A stretch of 64,000 bases of DNA from CAZRVH01 sp964624905 (GCA_964624905.1 CAZUYK010000004.1:19475-83474); one strand, 5' to 3'; positions 1 to 8,599 are shown, counted from the first letter of the stretch. The notes: generated from the sequence alone by a model not told the origin. Numbers and translations are program-made.

Positions 1-30
1 GGTTCGACAGGCTCACCGCGACTCCTTACT
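1..30. repeat. Fragment of a dispersed TTCGACA-type repeat
   Basis: The first bases, GGTTCGACAGGCTCACCG, resemble degenerate sequences near 57106-57130 and 40996-41025 (CTTCGACAAGCTCAGG-like when oriented alike). Such short intergenic repeats are dispersed in many bacterial genomes. The element is cut by the window edge, so its extent is unknown. Confidence 0.3.
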
Positions 31-580
31 CGATCGTGCGTGACAGCGGCGTGGTGTTCAAAGGTTCGAGCGGCGTGAAGACGGGCTCTTCCACCGCAGG
101 CGCTTGGACCGTCGCCTGGTCACGGATGACGATGGCATCCGAACGGATCTCCTGCACCGAGGTTACGGGCACGGGCCTGGCCCATCGGAACATCATCTTC
201 GGGAACAACCACTCCACCCGAAAAGTCTTGGTTTCAAATTGTGCATCCGCGCAGGTTCCCAATTTCTTCCCCGCCTCCGTCACCATCTTCTGCCCTATGA
301 CCGTCCTACCCTCCTGCGACAGCTGCTGCAGACGTACATGGTCCTCCAACGGTGCGAGGACATCGCGATCCCGGATCATCACCATCCTGCCCCAATGCGT
401 AATGTCGGCAACGGGCAGGAACAATGTTTCGGAATGCATGAAATGGCTGATCTTCACGAAAAACCCCTCCGCCTTGCCCATATCCGGGTGAATGAAAATA
501 TCGTCGATTACCCCTATAGCCTGCTGGCCATGCTCCTCTACCACCGGAAGACCCCTGCAATGCGTGAAGCGGATATGCAT
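26..580 (-). CDS. PRC-barrel-like domain protein
   Basis: A 184-residue protein that looks like two PRC-barrel half-repeats. The first carries QAIGVIDDIFIHPDMGK near residues 20-35 and the second GKKLGTCADAQFETKTF near 104-120, followed by beta-rich sequence and a Pro-rich tail. PRC barrels are small beta domains found in RNA-processing (RimM), photosynthetic and stand-alone proteins; the partner here is unknown. There is no signal peptide or membrane segment, so it is probably cytosolic. The start codon lies 8 bases after TATGAT on the minus strand, and the gene is divergent from the small ORF at 628. The family call rests on motif spacing and glycine placement only. Confidence 0.6.
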   Translation of the reverse strand: MHIRFTHCRGLPVVEEHGQQAIGVIDDIFIHPDMGKAEGFFVKISHFMHSETLFLPVADITHWGRMVMIRDRDVLAPLEDHVRLQQLSQEGRTVIGQKMVTEAGKKLGTCADAQFETKTFRVEWLFPKMMFRWARPVPVTSVQEIRSDAIVIRDQATVQAPAVEEPVFTPLEPLNTTPLSRTIE

Positions 581-627
581 CGGAGGCGATCATAGCATTT
601 CCCCAAAGAGCATTGTATGCTTATGGC

Positions 628-771
628 ATGGACATTTTGACTGATATTTTGGACTTCCTGGCCGATATCTTCCTGGTGAAAAAGCGTTGGCGATTTTTCG
701 GGATTATCGTCACTTTGGCCGCAATTGGCCTGGGAACGCTGTTTGCCTTGATACAGCTGGGTTACCTATAA
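628..771 (+). CDS. Small single-pass membrane protein
   Basis: A 47-residue ORF beginning MDILTDILDF. A basic stretch (KKRWRFF, about residues 18-24) precedes one strongly hydrophobic segment at residues 25-44 that can span a membrane. The -10-like hexamer TATGCT (616-621) lies exactly 6 bases before the ATG, the spacing shared by many genes in this window, and this supports the ORF despite its size. It is divergent from the PRC-barrel-like gene with 47 bases between start codons. No family is recognised. Confidence 0.55.
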   Translation: MDILTDILDFLADIFLVKKRWRFFGIIVTLAAIGLGTLFALIQLGYL

Positions 772-815
772 ACCTTGATAGCGGGGCCAATCCAACGTAT
801 TCTCTGTCGGCTTTT

Positions 816-892
816 GGGCGACTAGCTCAGCTGGTTAGAGCGCGACACTGATAATGTCGAGGTCGGCAGTTCAAGTCTGCCGTCGCCCACCA
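816..892 (+). tRNA. tRNA-Ile (GAT)
   Basis: The acceptor stem GGGCGAC/GTCGCCC, the D arm, the anticodon arm CGACA-CTGATAA-TGTCG (anticodon GAT) and the T arm are all present. The 3' CCA is genome-encoded, as in all six tRNAs of this window. Confidence 0.96.
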
Positions 893-896
893 TTTA

Positions 897-1832
897 TTAC
901 TTTATAACACTGGACGCCCTTTCGGCGCGTTCCGGCATCTCTTCAACAGAGATCGCCTTTGCCTGTTCCTGGATGGCAACGCGAACGCTCACGTCGGTTT
1001 CGACGGACAAGTACATCTTCAATGCCTCTGCCCAGCGGTCGAACGCGACGGTGGAAAAGGCCTCCGGCAGGATGTCCGCGGGGAGGAAATTCACGAGGGA
1101 CAAGAGATACTGTTCCTTCGTGATGGATTCCGGCTGCGGAAGCGTCCAGGCGAGATCGCGAGTGCCGGGATGGAACGCGGAAATGAGCCAGCCCGTGGAG
1201 GTGGACGCAAACGTCTGCAGAGACAACGGATCGATCGTGGGAACGTCGGACAGAAGTTCCTCGGCTGCGGGCAATTGGATGCGCAAGGCATCGACCGTCA
1301 TTTCCTGAGTGGTGCGTTCCGTAAGCCAGCGCTGTATCCCTTGTTCCAAGGTATGAAGCGATGCGGGGGCGGACCAGACGCGGTGAACCGGAATCAACAC
1401 CGTTCCGCCGGATGAGTGGATAAGGATGGGGGTGGTGAGTGCGGAGACCGACATATCCGCACCGTGGCGCTTAATGTGCATCGCTCCCCCGCATCCCTGG
1501 GCCGCGAAGGTTCCAAGGGAAACCGAGAAGCAATCCGCAGCCGCAAAAACGCCTTCTCCTTCGGACAGGATGGGGGCGACATCGTCACGAATGATGATCG
1601 TACCGGGCAAGAGACGCGCGGCGATCGCATTCGCCAGGATGAGCGTCTCGGGGCGCTTGTCGATGGTCAAAACCGTTCCGTCGATGGGATCCGCAGGCGT
1701 CGCAAGCTCCGCTCGGGCACCCGCCATAATGCTGACGCTCAGCATGGCGAGGAACATAGGAAAAGCGATGAATAAACGGTGTTTTTCAACGCGCTTTTTG
1801 GCCACGAGGAGGTGAATAGACGGAAAAGGCAT
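897..1832 (-). CDS. Secreted or membrane-anchored protein of unknown function
   Basis: A 311-residue protein beginning MPFPSIHLLVAKKRVEK. A basic N-terminus is followed by a hydrophobic segment at about residues 19-35 (FIAFPMFLAMLSVSIMAG), which suggests a Sec signal or membrane anchor. Early residues TVLTIDKRPETLILANAI might form an exported beta-rich domain, but no family is recognised. The open frame extends upstream to 2108 on the minus strand and would overlap ruvC. The internal ATG at 1832 is chosen because TATAAT (minus strand, in 1841-1849) sits just upstream. It would then be divergent from ruvC. Confidence 0.65.
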   Translation of the reverse strand: MPFPSIHLLVAKKRVEKHRLFIAFPMFLAMLSVSIMAGARAELATPADPIDGTVLTIDKRPETLILANAIAARLLPGTIIIRDDVAPILSEGEGVFAAADCFSVSLGTFAAQGCGGAMHIKRHGADMSVSALTTPILIHSSGGTVLIPVHRVWSAPASLHTLEQGIQRWLTERTTQEMTVDALRIQLPAAEELLSDVPTIDPLSLQTFASTSTGWLISAFHPGTRDLAWTLPQPESITKEQYLLSLVNFLPADILPEAFSTVAFDRWAEALKMYLSVETDVSVRVAIQEQAKAISVEEMPERAERASSVIK

Positions 1833-1927
1833 ATTCCCATTATTATAGCAGAAATAAGCCCTTTTAGCCAGTTCCAGAAAGGCCCGAAAAACTGGTATCC
1901 AGGCACTGAAAACGCCATACTGCGGCC

Positions 1928-2419
1928 ATGCGCATCCTCGGAATCGACCCCGGCTTCGCCACCATCGGACTGGGCGTGATCGACAGCACCCATGCGTCGG
2001 ACCTGAACGTAGTGGAGTGGCTGACCATCGAAACCCCTGCCGGCATGCCTTTCGCCGACCGCCTGGTGGAAATCCGAAAGGATTTGGATGAATTTTTGGA
2101 CGATTCAAAGCCCGACTTGGTCGTCATAGAACAGCTCTTCTTCTCCAAAAACCAAACGACCGCCCTGGACGTCGCCCATGCCCGCGGCATTATCATTTGT
2201 GCGGTCGCGGAACGCGGCATCCGCATGCTGGAGGCATCCCCGATGCAATTGAAGAGCGGCATCACGGGAGACGGCGGCGCGGATAAGAAGCAGATGCAGA
2301 CGATGCTGATGCACATGCTGAAACTGCAGCAGATCCCCAAGCCCGACGATGCGGCGGATGCGCTTGCCCTGGCCGTATTCGGCGCGCTGCAGCAACATAC
2401 GAGTTTGATCCAGATTTAA
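1928..2419 (+). CDS. ruvC: Holliday junction endonuclease RuvC
   Basis: At 163 residues it has the family length. RuvC resolves four-way DNA junctions by paired nicking, guided by the RuvAB motor. The RNase H-like fold is recognisable, and the acidic catalytic set is visible: D7 in GIDPG, E68 in LVVIEQLFF, and D141/D144 in PDDAADALA. The ATG follows CATACT (1916-1921) by exactly 6 bases, predicting a leaderless message. The partner ruvB lies far away at 51.1-52.2 kb, and ruvA is not in the window. It converges on recF across a repeat-built hairpin. Confidence 0.95.
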   Translation: MRILGIDPGFATIGLGVIDSTHASDLNVVEWLTIETPAGMPFADRLVEIRKDLDEFLDDSKPDLVVIEQLFFSKNQTTALDVAHARGIIICAVAERGIRMLEASPMQLKSGITGDGGADKKQMQTMLMHMLKLQQIPKPDDAADALALAVFGALQQHTSLIQI

Positions 2420-2425
2420 TACTAA

Positions 2426-2519
2426 AAGAAATCAAAGAAATAAAGGTAATCAACGGAATCAAGGATGTACTGTATTAATCTTTGTTTTCTTTGACTTCTC
2501 TGATTCCCTTGATTGCCTA
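2426..2519. repeat. Inverted module of degenerate 9-base units
   Basis: Between the convergent ends of ruvC and recF, the left arm (2426-2464) is a run of 9-base units AAGAAATCA, AAGAAATAA, AGGTAATCA, ACGGAATCA. On the opposite strand the right arm (about 2476-2519) reads AGGCAATCA, AGGGAATCA, GAGAAGTCA, AAGAAAACA. Both arms follow the consensus ARGRAATCA, so the whole is an imperfect giant hairpin. It may act as a bidirectional terminator. Related modules lie at 53607-53684 and 63496-63562. Confidence 0.7.
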
Positions 2520-3617
2520 TCACCGATACTCCACCATCCCCTTCTCCACGTTGTAGAGACCTGTGTTTTCGGCATTCTCCGGCACGCGCACGGCCGTCAT
2601 GATCACCTGATTGCCCGCGAGCGTCTTGAGGAGCGCCGTCTGGTGGGCGTCATCGAGTTCCGAGAAGGCATCATCGAGCAATACGACCGGCTTCTCCCCT
2701 CTCTTCAGTTCCAAATAGGAAACCTCCAGGAACAACAGTGCCAGGACGCAGACACGCTCCTGTCCGCGCGAGGCGAAGGCGGGCAGCGGACGTCCGTCGC
2801 GCACCACCATCCAGTCCTCGCGGTGCGGACCCACGTGGGTCGACTGCGTCGCGATGTCTTTCGTACGGGTCGTTTTGTAGAGTTCCCGCATCTCGGCCGC
2901 CAATCCCTCCCGCGTCGTCTCCTGGGTCTTACGATCGTAGCGCAGAAGCACATTCCAGTCCTCCTCCAGGTTTGCCAACTCCTGATGGAACGACAGGTTC
3001 AGCGTTCCGATGAGCTCCAAACGCGCGAGGGTGATCACCGAACCTTTCTCCGCCAGTTCATTCTCCCATAGATCCAACGCCTCCTCTTTCTCATGCCCTG
3101 CCGCGATACGCTTCAGAAGCGCGTTTCGCTGCTGGAGGATCTTCTGGTAGTGCGAGAGCGTGATCATGTATTCCGACGACACCTGCGAGAGCAATTGATC
3201 CAGGAACCTGCGGCGTTCCGCGGGCGGTCCGGTGAACAATTCCAAATCCTGGGGCAAGAACGTCACCGTCGGCAGGAATCCGACATAGGAGGATGCGTCC
3301 GCTTTCACATCATTGATGAAGAGCGCCTTGCGGCGGCGCGGCGCTACCTCGCTCACCACTTCGATCATCTGTTCATCGCCGGCATCGGACCGCACCTTCG
3401 CCTTCACGCGGTAGAAGGACTGTTCCCATTGGACCAGATCGACATCCTCGCGTCCGCGGCAAGAGCGAGTGAGCGAAAGCACAGAGATGGCTTCCAACAA
3501 ATTTGTCTTTCCGCTTCCGTTTTTCCCATAGAAAAGATGTGCCGCCGTATCACGGAACGTCACGTCCTGGGCCGCGTAGTTACGGAATTGCCGGAGTTCG
3601 AGCGAAAGGAGGCGCAC
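2520..3617 (-). CDS. recF: DNA replication/repair ATPase RecF
   Basis: A 365-residue SMC/ABC-type ATPase. RecF loads the RecOR system at single-strand gaps during recombinational repair. The N-terminus LELRQFRNY is typical of the family. Walker A is GKNGSGKT at residues 31-38, an ABC-signature-like segment reads FASRGQERVCVLAL, and the Walker B/D-loop region reads VVLLDDAFSELDD near the C-terminus. A GTG at 3617 is preferred over a TTG at 3626 because TACCCT lies 8 bases upstream of the GTG. It stands alone, not next to dnaN or gyrB as in many bacteria. Confidence 0.9.
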   Translation of the reverse strand: MRLLSLELRQFRNYAAQDVTFRDTAAHLFYGKNGSGKTNLLEAISVLSLTRSCRGREDVDLVQWEQSFYRVKAKVRSDAGDEQMIEVVSEVAPRRRKALFINDVKADASSYVGFLPTVTFLPQDLELFTGPPAERRRFLDQLLSQVSSEYMITLSHYQKILQQRNALLKRIAAGHEKEEALDLWENELAEKGSVITLARLELIGTLNLSFHQELANLEEDWNVLLRYDRKTQETTREGLAAEMRELYKTTRTKDIATQSTHVGPHREDWMVVRDGRPLPAFASRGQERVCVLALLFLEVSYLELKRGEKPVVLLDDAFSELDDAHQTALLKTLAGNQVIMTAVRVPENAENTGLYNVEKGMVEYR

Positions 3618-3644
3618 GGAAAACAAGGGTAGCAGGTTCCCTCC

Positions 3645-4118
3645 TTAGGCGCGCAGCAATTCACGGGCTTCGTCGATCAACCCCTTCACCAATGCAAAGT
3701 ATTCTTTTCGTCGCACGTATTTCCCCATTCCCTTGGGCTTCACCCATACGCAATCATTCACCTCCACCCCGTCGAGTTTTGGCTCGGCATCCCTACCCAC
3801 GGTGCCGATGACGAACGCGATCTTCTGGCCGCAAATGTTATCGGGCCGGAAACGACGGTAGGACTTCGGGAAATCGTACTGGTAGATATCCTCGCTGACA
3901 CCCAACACGCGAACCCCACCGATCCCCGCCTCCTCCTTCAATTCGCGCACGGCACACTGTTCGTCGGTCTCCCCCGGTTCTTTGCCACCCTGCGGCAGCT
4001 GCCATGCGTCTTTCTTCCGCGGTTTGTGGATGAGAAACACCTCAAAATCATCCCATCCGCCGTTTTCATCGGGACGGAGGAGAAGGATGGAAGCCGCTTC
4101 GCGATAGCAATCGGTCAC
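3645..4118 (-). CDS. Nudix hydrolase (RppH-like)
   Basis: A 157-residue Nudix protein. The Nudix box is clear: GGKEPGETDEQ followed by AVRELKEEAGI (G-x5-E-x7-REUxEExGU pattern). Residues DAWQLPQGGKEPGE resemble the RppH/Ap4A-hydrolase type, which removes pyrophosphate from 5'-triphosphate RNA ends or dinucleoside polyphosphates. The frame stays open upstream into rpmG, but the GTG at 4118 follows TCTACT by exactly 6 bases and avoids that overlap, so it is chosen. If this is RppH, it would act on the leaderless mRNAs predicted here, which is speculation. Confidence 0.85.
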   Translation of the reverse strand: MTDCYREAASILLLRPDENGGWDDFEVFLIHKPRKKDAWQLPQGGKEPGETDEQCAVRELKEEAGIGGVRVLGVSEDIYQYDFPKSYRRFRPDNICGQKIAFVIGTVGRDAEPKLDGVEVNDCVWVKPKGMGKYVRRKEYFALVKGLIDEARELLRA

Positions 4119-4156
4119 GGCGAAAGTAGACCTGATCCTAGCGATCTCATCAAGCT

Positions 4157-4348
4157 TTAGTTGCTGGAGTGCTTCTCCTCCTTCAGCTTGGTCTCCACGC
4201 GCTTCTTGCAAACCGGGCAGTACTTCTCAGCTTTGAATTCCTTCCAACCAACCCCCTTGGAGTTCTGTTTGTGCAAGCGGACGGTTCCAATACGGTTATT
4301 GGATTCCCTGCAGTAAACGGCGAAAACGGTGCGCTTTCCACGTGGCAT
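4157..4348 (-). CDS. rpmG: 50S ribosomal protein bL33
   Basis: At 63 residues, matching MPRGKRTVFAVYCRESNN and ending in KRVETKLKEEK. It keeps the CPVCKK zinc-ribbon half, and a single Cys (YCRES) remains in the N-terminal half, so the zinc site may be partial. The ATG at 4348 lies 9 bases after TATAGT; an in-frame GTG at 4357 is the alternative. The Nudix gene follows 38 bases downstream. bL33 sits near the ribosomal E site. Confidence 0.93.
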   Translation of the reverse strand: MPRGKRTVFAVYCRESNNRIGTVRLHKQNSKGVGWKEFKAEKYCPVCKKRVETKLKEEKHSSN

Positions 4349-4412
4349 AGTGGGCACACTATACGGAGAAAAATCCTATCTGCAAGGGCATGTATGGCTT
4401 CCAATGACGGAT

Positions 4413-5339
4413 TTAGTGCTTTCCTCCAGTTTGGAGGTAGTGGAAAGCGCTATTTGCGGCCGTCGCACCCTCGCCCGCGGCCGTGGTGAACTGGGCGAAG
4501 TAGTTGCTGGCATTGGTGATATCCCCCGCTCCGAATACGCCCGGGACCGCCGTGCGCATCGCCTTATCGACATCCAGGAATCCCTTGGCGTCCACGGTGC
4601 ATCCGATGGATTTTGGCAATTCGGTAGCAGGGTCGGCACCGATTTCGATGAAGACGCCGTCGAGCGCCAACGTATCCGATCCCTCAAAGGGCGTATCGAT
4701 CTTCACCCCCGTCACCTTCTGGTCGCCCAGGATCTCGGTTACATGGGTGTTCAACACCATCGTGACGTTTTCCTTCTCCTTCACCTTATCCACCCAGTAC
4801 GGCTCCGCGCGGAACGTATCGCGGCGGTGGATGAGGTAGACCTTCTTGGCAACCTGCGCGGCGATGGCAGCACCTTCGACGGCGCTATCCCCTCCTCCTA
4901 TGACCGCAACGGTCTTGTTGCGGTAGAAGAACGCATCGCACGTGGCGCAGTACGTCACTCCCTTGCCCGAAAATTCCGTTTCACCGGGCACGCCCAGGTG
5001 TCGCTTGTTGCTGCCCATGGCGAAGATGATCGTCTTCCCTTCCACCACGGACCCGTCTTCCAGGTTCAGGGCGAAGTGTCCGTCTTTTTTCTCGATACCC
5101 TTCACCCATGCGTTCTTGTGGGTAACGTTCTCGAAACTGTAGGCGTGGTTCTTGAAATTTTCCATGAGGTCCGGGCCCGCGATCTCAATGCTGCCAGGCC
5201 AGTTGCCGACCTCGGCCGCCGTGATGCCCAGCCCTCCTTCCACTCCTCCCACGATGAACGTGGAGAGCTTGTAGCGGGCGGCGTAAATGGCCGCGGTGTA
5301 GCCCGCGATTCCTGTGCCGATAATCATCACATCGAACAT
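4413..5339 (-). CDS. trxB: Thioredoxin reductase
   Basis: A 308-residue flavoprotein of the family's usual length. It transfers electrons from NAD(P)H through FAD to a redox-active disulfide and on to thioredoxin. The FAD-binding GTGIAG lies at residues 8-13, the active-site CATC at 131-134 in VTYCATCDAFF, the nucleotide-binding GGGDSAVEGA near 147-156, and the second FAD motif GVFGAGDI near the C-terminus. The ATG follows TACGCT by exactly 6 bases. Some CATC-type enzymes of anaerobes accept other donors, so cofactor preference cannot be called. Confidence 0.93.
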   Translation of the reverse strand: MFDVMIIGTGIAGYTAAIYAARYKLSTFIVGGVEGGLGITAAEVGNWPGSIEIAGPDLMENFKNHAYSFENVTHKNAWVKGIEKKDGHFALNLEDGSVVEGKTIIFAMGSNKRHLGVPGETEFSGKGVTYCATCDAFFYRNKTVAVIGGGDSAVEGAAIAAQVAKKVYLIHRRDTFRAEPYWVDKVKEKENVTMVLNTHVTEILGDQKVTGVKIDTPFEGSDTLALDGVFIEIGADPATELPKSIGCTVDAKGFLDVDKAMRTAVPGVFGAGDITNASNYFAQFTTAAGEGATAANSAFHYLQTGGKH

Positions 5340-5378
5340 AGGGAAAGCGTACCTGAGTGGAATCGGGAAGGTAAAGTA

Positions 5379-6143
5379 TTAGGAATGTAACATTTCGAAT
5401 AACCACCCGTAGAGCTGCTTCGCGCCCTCGACGAGTCTGGGACCGGGCCTATTCAGGAGCGAATCATCGATCACTTTCACCTGATTGTTCCGTACCGCGC
5501 GAAGCGTATCCCACCCCTCGCGCTTCAGGACGATGTTTTTATCCGAGAGCCTGCCCGCCCCGCACCAACTGATGATGATCAGGTCCGGATCGAACGCCTG
5601 CACTTCCGCCAACGTCACTTCCCGACTCAACTCTCCCGGCTTGATGGGAAACGCAACACCGCCCGCTGCCGCCACGACCTCCGGAACCCAATTCCCGCTC
5701 GCCATCGGAGGCAGGTGCCATTCCTCCACGTAGACCTTCGGCTTTCGCCCCATGATCTTCGCTTTGTGGCGTACCGCGTCGAACTCCTTCTTCATCTTCA
5801 TAACTAATTCTGACGCCTCCTTCTCCTTCTCAACGATGATGCCGAGCGCCTTGATGGAATCGTAGACGGCATCGAGTGTCCGGGGATCTTGGTGAACCAC
5901 GGGTAAATCCGCCGCCTTCAGCATGGTCGCCAACTTTTCCTGCACGACTGTTGCCGTGAGGATGAGATCCGGCTGATACGTTTTGATCTCGGCCATATCC
6001 ACCTTCTGATGGTCGCGCAGGTGAGGGATCGTTTTCGTTTCCTCGGGAAAATTGCTGAACTGATCGGTGCACACGATGTCCTTGCCGCGCCCAAGCAAGA
6101 ATAGAATCTCCGTCGCGGCCGGTGACAACGATGCTATCCGCAC
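5379..6143 (-). CDS. BtuF-like periplasmic-binding-fold protein
   Basis: A 254-residue protein with the two-lobed class III binding-protein fold used for cobalamin and iron-siderophore uptake. RIASLSPAATEILFLLG is the typical N-terminal segment of BtuF-type proteins, and DPDLIIISWCGAG the start of the second lobe's ligand loop. There is no signal peptide or lipobox and no ABC permease nearby, so it may act inside the cell or be an orphan. The GTG start follows TATCAT by exactly 6 bases. It is divergent from the lipoprotein at 6169 with only 25 bases between start codons. Confidence 0.75.
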   Translation of the reverse strand: MRIASLSPAATEILFLLGRGKDIVCTDQFSNFPEETKTIPHLRDHQKVDMAEIKTYQPDLILTATVVQEKLATMLKAADLPVVHQDPRTLDAVYDSIKALGIIVEKEKEASELVMKMKKEFDAVRHKAKIMGRKPKVYVEEWHLPPMASGNWVPEVVAAAGGVAFPIKPGELSREVTLAEVQAFDPDLIIISWCGAGRLSDKNIVLKREGWDTLRAVRNNQVKVIDDSLLNRPGPRLVEGAKQLYGWLFEMLHS

Positions 6144-6168
6144 GCGACTATGATACTATACCCGCCGC
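6144..6168. promoter_or_regulatory. Compact divergent promoter pair
   Basis: The 25 bases between two start codons hold back-to-back -10-like hexamers, TATCAT on the minus strand and TATACC on the plus strand, each exactly 6 bases from its start codon. The two elements nearly abut, so polymerase binding should be mutually exclusive. Confidence 0.55.
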
Positions 6169-6354
6169 ATGACACGCGCAGTTCTCATCGGATCCAGCAT
6201 GGCATTGAGCATCTTCCTCGCGGGATGCGGGAAGGACGAAGCAACCGAAACCGAGAAGCAGTGGAAAGCATACGTGCCTCCGGTTGCGACAGGGGCATTA
6301 ACAAACAGCGGTGCCGTGGTTCCAAAAGTGGGAACGGGAGCGGTGAAGAACTGA
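6169..6354 (+). CDS. Small lipoprotein of unknown function
   Basis: A 61-residue protein with a lipoprotein signal: basic start MTR, hydrophobic core, and lipobox LAGC ending at Cys20. The mature part is about 40 residues, Ala/Val/Gly-rich with VPPVATGALT, and has no recognised domain. The ATG follows TATACC by 6 bases. Confidence 0.7.
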   Translation: MTRAVLIGSSMALSIFLAGCGKDEATETEKQWKAYVPPVATGALTNSGAVVPKVGTGAVKN

Positions 6355-6380
6355 ATATCATGATATATACCCCATACGCT

Positions 6381-7124
6381 ATGCACTCAAAGTTCCTCCG
6401 AGTTGTTCCGTTCCTGGTTCTAATCTCCGCGTGCACGGCTCCTGCATTGGATACCGGCGCCACGACATCATCGTCATCCTCCTCGCAAGGCTCGTCCTTT
6501 TCGGCGGATTCCTCGAGTGCAAGCTCCGACTTTTTTGACAGGACGACACACTCCGGCATCTACAAAAATACCGAATTCGGTTTTTCCCTTACCTATCCGA
6601 CACACTTCGAACCCATCCGGGTGGACGAACGGGTCTTCCCGAAAAAATACGGAGCCTACATCGCGGATGGAGAACTAAAATACAAAGGAGAAATTATGCC
6701 GCTCCTGAACCTGAAAGCATCCGATAGGGACATCGATGCTGACTTCAATATGCACATCCATGCTTTCCCGTTGAAAGACTATACAAAGATGGACATTTAT
6801 GCGGATGAATACGCATACGATCCGGACAAGGACACGTGGTTCGGGCTCATGCAGCAGGAACCTTTCGCTCCTGAGAGCATGTTAATCGGAGGAAAAAAAG
6901 CGTATTTGTTCGGCTTCGGCGATGCAGGCTGGAGCAGCATGACATATGTGATTCCCCTACCTGAGAAATCGGTAGTATTGGAAATTATGCTGGGCGGATG
7001 CATGGGCTGTCTTCGCGATCACCCATGGGATGGCCTCTCCGAAGACGTGCAAGCATACGAAGCGAACGTGGCTCATATGAGAAAAGAAACCGACGAAATA
7101 CTTGCCAGTATTCGCTTTGAATAA
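6381..7124 (+). CDS. Lipoprotein with PsbP-like segment
   Basis: A 247-residue predicted lipoprotein. The signal segment FLRVVPFLVLISAC ends in the lipobox Cys, followed by a Ser-rich linker at about residues 30-55. The globular part starts GIYKNTEFGFSLTYPTHF, the 'GFSLxYP' opening seen in PsbP-like and other small secreted proteins. The lipoprotein at 36856 opens the same way (FSIKYPSGW), so the two may be distant paralogues. A start at 6381 places the signal peptide correctly; an ATG at 6360 is the alternative. It lies 26 bases after the small lipoprotein gene. Confidence 0.7.
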   Translation: MHSKFLRVVPFLVLISACTAPALDTGATTSSSSSSQGSSFSADSSSASSDFFDRTTHSGIYKNTEFGFSLTYPTHFEPIRVDERVFPKKYGAYIADGELKYKGEIMPLLNLKASDRDIDADFNMHIHAFPLKDYTKMDIYADEYAYDPDKDTWFGLMQQEPFAPESMLIGGKKAYLFGFGDAGWSSMTYVIPLPEKSVVLEIMLGGCMGCLRDHPWDGLSEDVQAYEANVAHMRKETDEILASIRFE

Positions 7125-7134
7125 GGTTTATCAA

Positions 7135-7220
7135 TGGTGCCATGGGAGGGACTTGAACCCTCAATCCCGTAAGGGAAAGCGATTTTGAGTCGCTCGCGTA
7201 TACCATTCCGCCACCATGGC
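7135..7220 (-). tRNA. tRNA-Leu (CAA)
   Basis: An 86-base class II tRNA with acceptor GCCATGG/CCATGGC, anticodon loop CTCAAAA (anticodon CAA), a long variable arm and an encoded CCA. It is convergent with the lipoprotein gene. Confidence 0.95.
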
Positions 7221-7285
7221 ACGGCGAGATAGTAGCGTTTACGGCCTGGGACTCAAAGGCGGAACAGGGTATGATGGCCGTACCC

Positions 7286-8599
7286 ATGAAACAACACGAC
7301 CGCTTCATCTTCGAATCTTTCGGCTTTGACGAGGAGACACGCCAAATCAGCCTCAGTTACAGCCTCGACGGGGAAATCCCCTTTACCGAGACCATCACCC
7401 TGCCCAAGGGCGTCATTTCCGAAGACGTGGACGCCGAGGCGTTCGAACGCGCGCTCTTCAACCTGCACCTCATCGGCGGCATCAGCTACTTCAAGACATG
7501 CCTGCCAAAGACCATCGAGATCCACTCCGGAGACCTCACCAAGGAACAGGCCGCGTTCTGGACGAAGGTGTATGAGGACGGGCTCGGCGAATTTTTCTAT
7601 CGTAACGAGTTGGACCCCAACGACCGCATCCACTTCCCTGTCTCCACTGAGGAAGTACCTGCGATCGAGCGGTCGCCCGATGCCGTGACGCGCAAGCCGC
7701 TCGTGCCGATTGGAGGGGGAAAGGATTCCATCGTCACCATCGAACTCTTGAAAGACGCGGGTTACAGCCAGACACTCCTGCGCGTCGGCGAACACCCGAT
7801 CATCAACGAGATGGCAGACGCTGCGGATATCCATCTGCTCAACGTAAAGCGCGCGCTCTCGCCGGAACTGTTCCGCCTGAATGAAGAAGGAGCGCTCAAC
7901 GGCCATGTGCCCATCAGCGCCTACATTTCCTTCCTGGCCGTCGCAATCGCCGTCCTGGGCGGTTACTCGGACGTCATCTTCAGCAACGAACGCAGCGCCA
8001 ACGAAGGGAATGTGGAGTACAAGGGAAAGACGATCAACCACCAGTGGAGCAAGAGTTTGGAATTCGAACGCATGCTGCAGGAATACCTCGCGAACTACGT
8101 GACGAAGGACGTCGGCTACTTCAGCCTCCTCAGGCGGTACAGCGAACTGAAGATCGTCGAGCTGTTTACCGAATATCCCAAGTACCTGGAGCTCTTCACC
8201 AGCTGCAACCGCAACTGGCACCTGGTGGCTAAGAAGGAAATGCCAACGCTGTGGTGCGGCGAGTGCCCCAAGTGCGCCTTCGCGTTCGTGATGCTGGCGG
8301 CGTACCTGCCGAAAGAACAACTCGTTCCCCTCTTCGGCAAGAACCTGTTCGAAGATGAGAAGCTGATCCCGCTCTACAAGGAACTCCTGGGATTGGAAGG
8401 GTTCAAGCCATTCGAATGCGTCGGTACGCCGGAGGAAGTGAAAGCCGCGTTCCTGCTCATCCAGAAGCGCGGGGATTTCGACGGCACGCCCGTCATGAAG
8501 CTCTTTACCGAGAAGAAAGCGCAGGCCATGCTGAACGAAGCGATGGAACCGTCCGACGACCACGCCATTCCCAAAAAATATCTCTCCCTCGTCCCATGA
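7286..8599 (+). CDS. murL: UDP-MurNAc-L-Ala-L-Glu epimerase (MurL-like)
   Basis: A 437-residue protein matching my knowledge of MurL, described in Xanthomonas, which converts the terminal L-Glu of UDP-MurNAc-L-Ala-L-Glu to D-Glu using ATP (released as AMP and PPi). A PP-loop-like nucleotide motif IGGGKDS lies at 142-148, the signature SNERSANEGN with NHQWSKSLEFE at 233-261, and the cysteine motif CGECPKC at 324-330. It overlaps the next gene, murD, by ATGA, which is the MurD2-MurL pairing in reverse order. The start at 7286 lies 10 bases after TATGAT; ATGs at 7271 and 7274 are alternatives. Function is inferred from family memory and context. Confidence 0.8.
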   Translation: MKQHDRFIFESFGFDEETRQISLSYSLDGEIPFTETITLPKGVISEDVDAEAFERALFNLHLIGGISYFKTCLPKTIEIHSGDLTKEQAAFWTKVYEDGLGEFFYRNELDPNDRIHFPVSTEEVPAIERSPDAVTRKPLVPIGGGKDSIVTIELLKDAGYSQTLLRVGEHPIINEMADAADIHLLNVKRALSPELFRLNEEGALNGHVPISAYISFLAVAIAVLGGYSDVIFSNERSANEGNVEYKGKTINHQWSKSLEFERMLQEYLANYVTKDVGYFSLLRRYSELKIVELFTEYPKYLELFTSCNRNWHLVAKKEMPTLWCGECPKCAFAFVMLAAYLPKEQLVPLFGKNLFEDEKLIPLYKELLGLEGFKPFECVGTPEEVKAAFLLIQKRGDFDGTPVMKLFTEKKAQAMLNEAMEPSDDHAIPKKYLSLVP

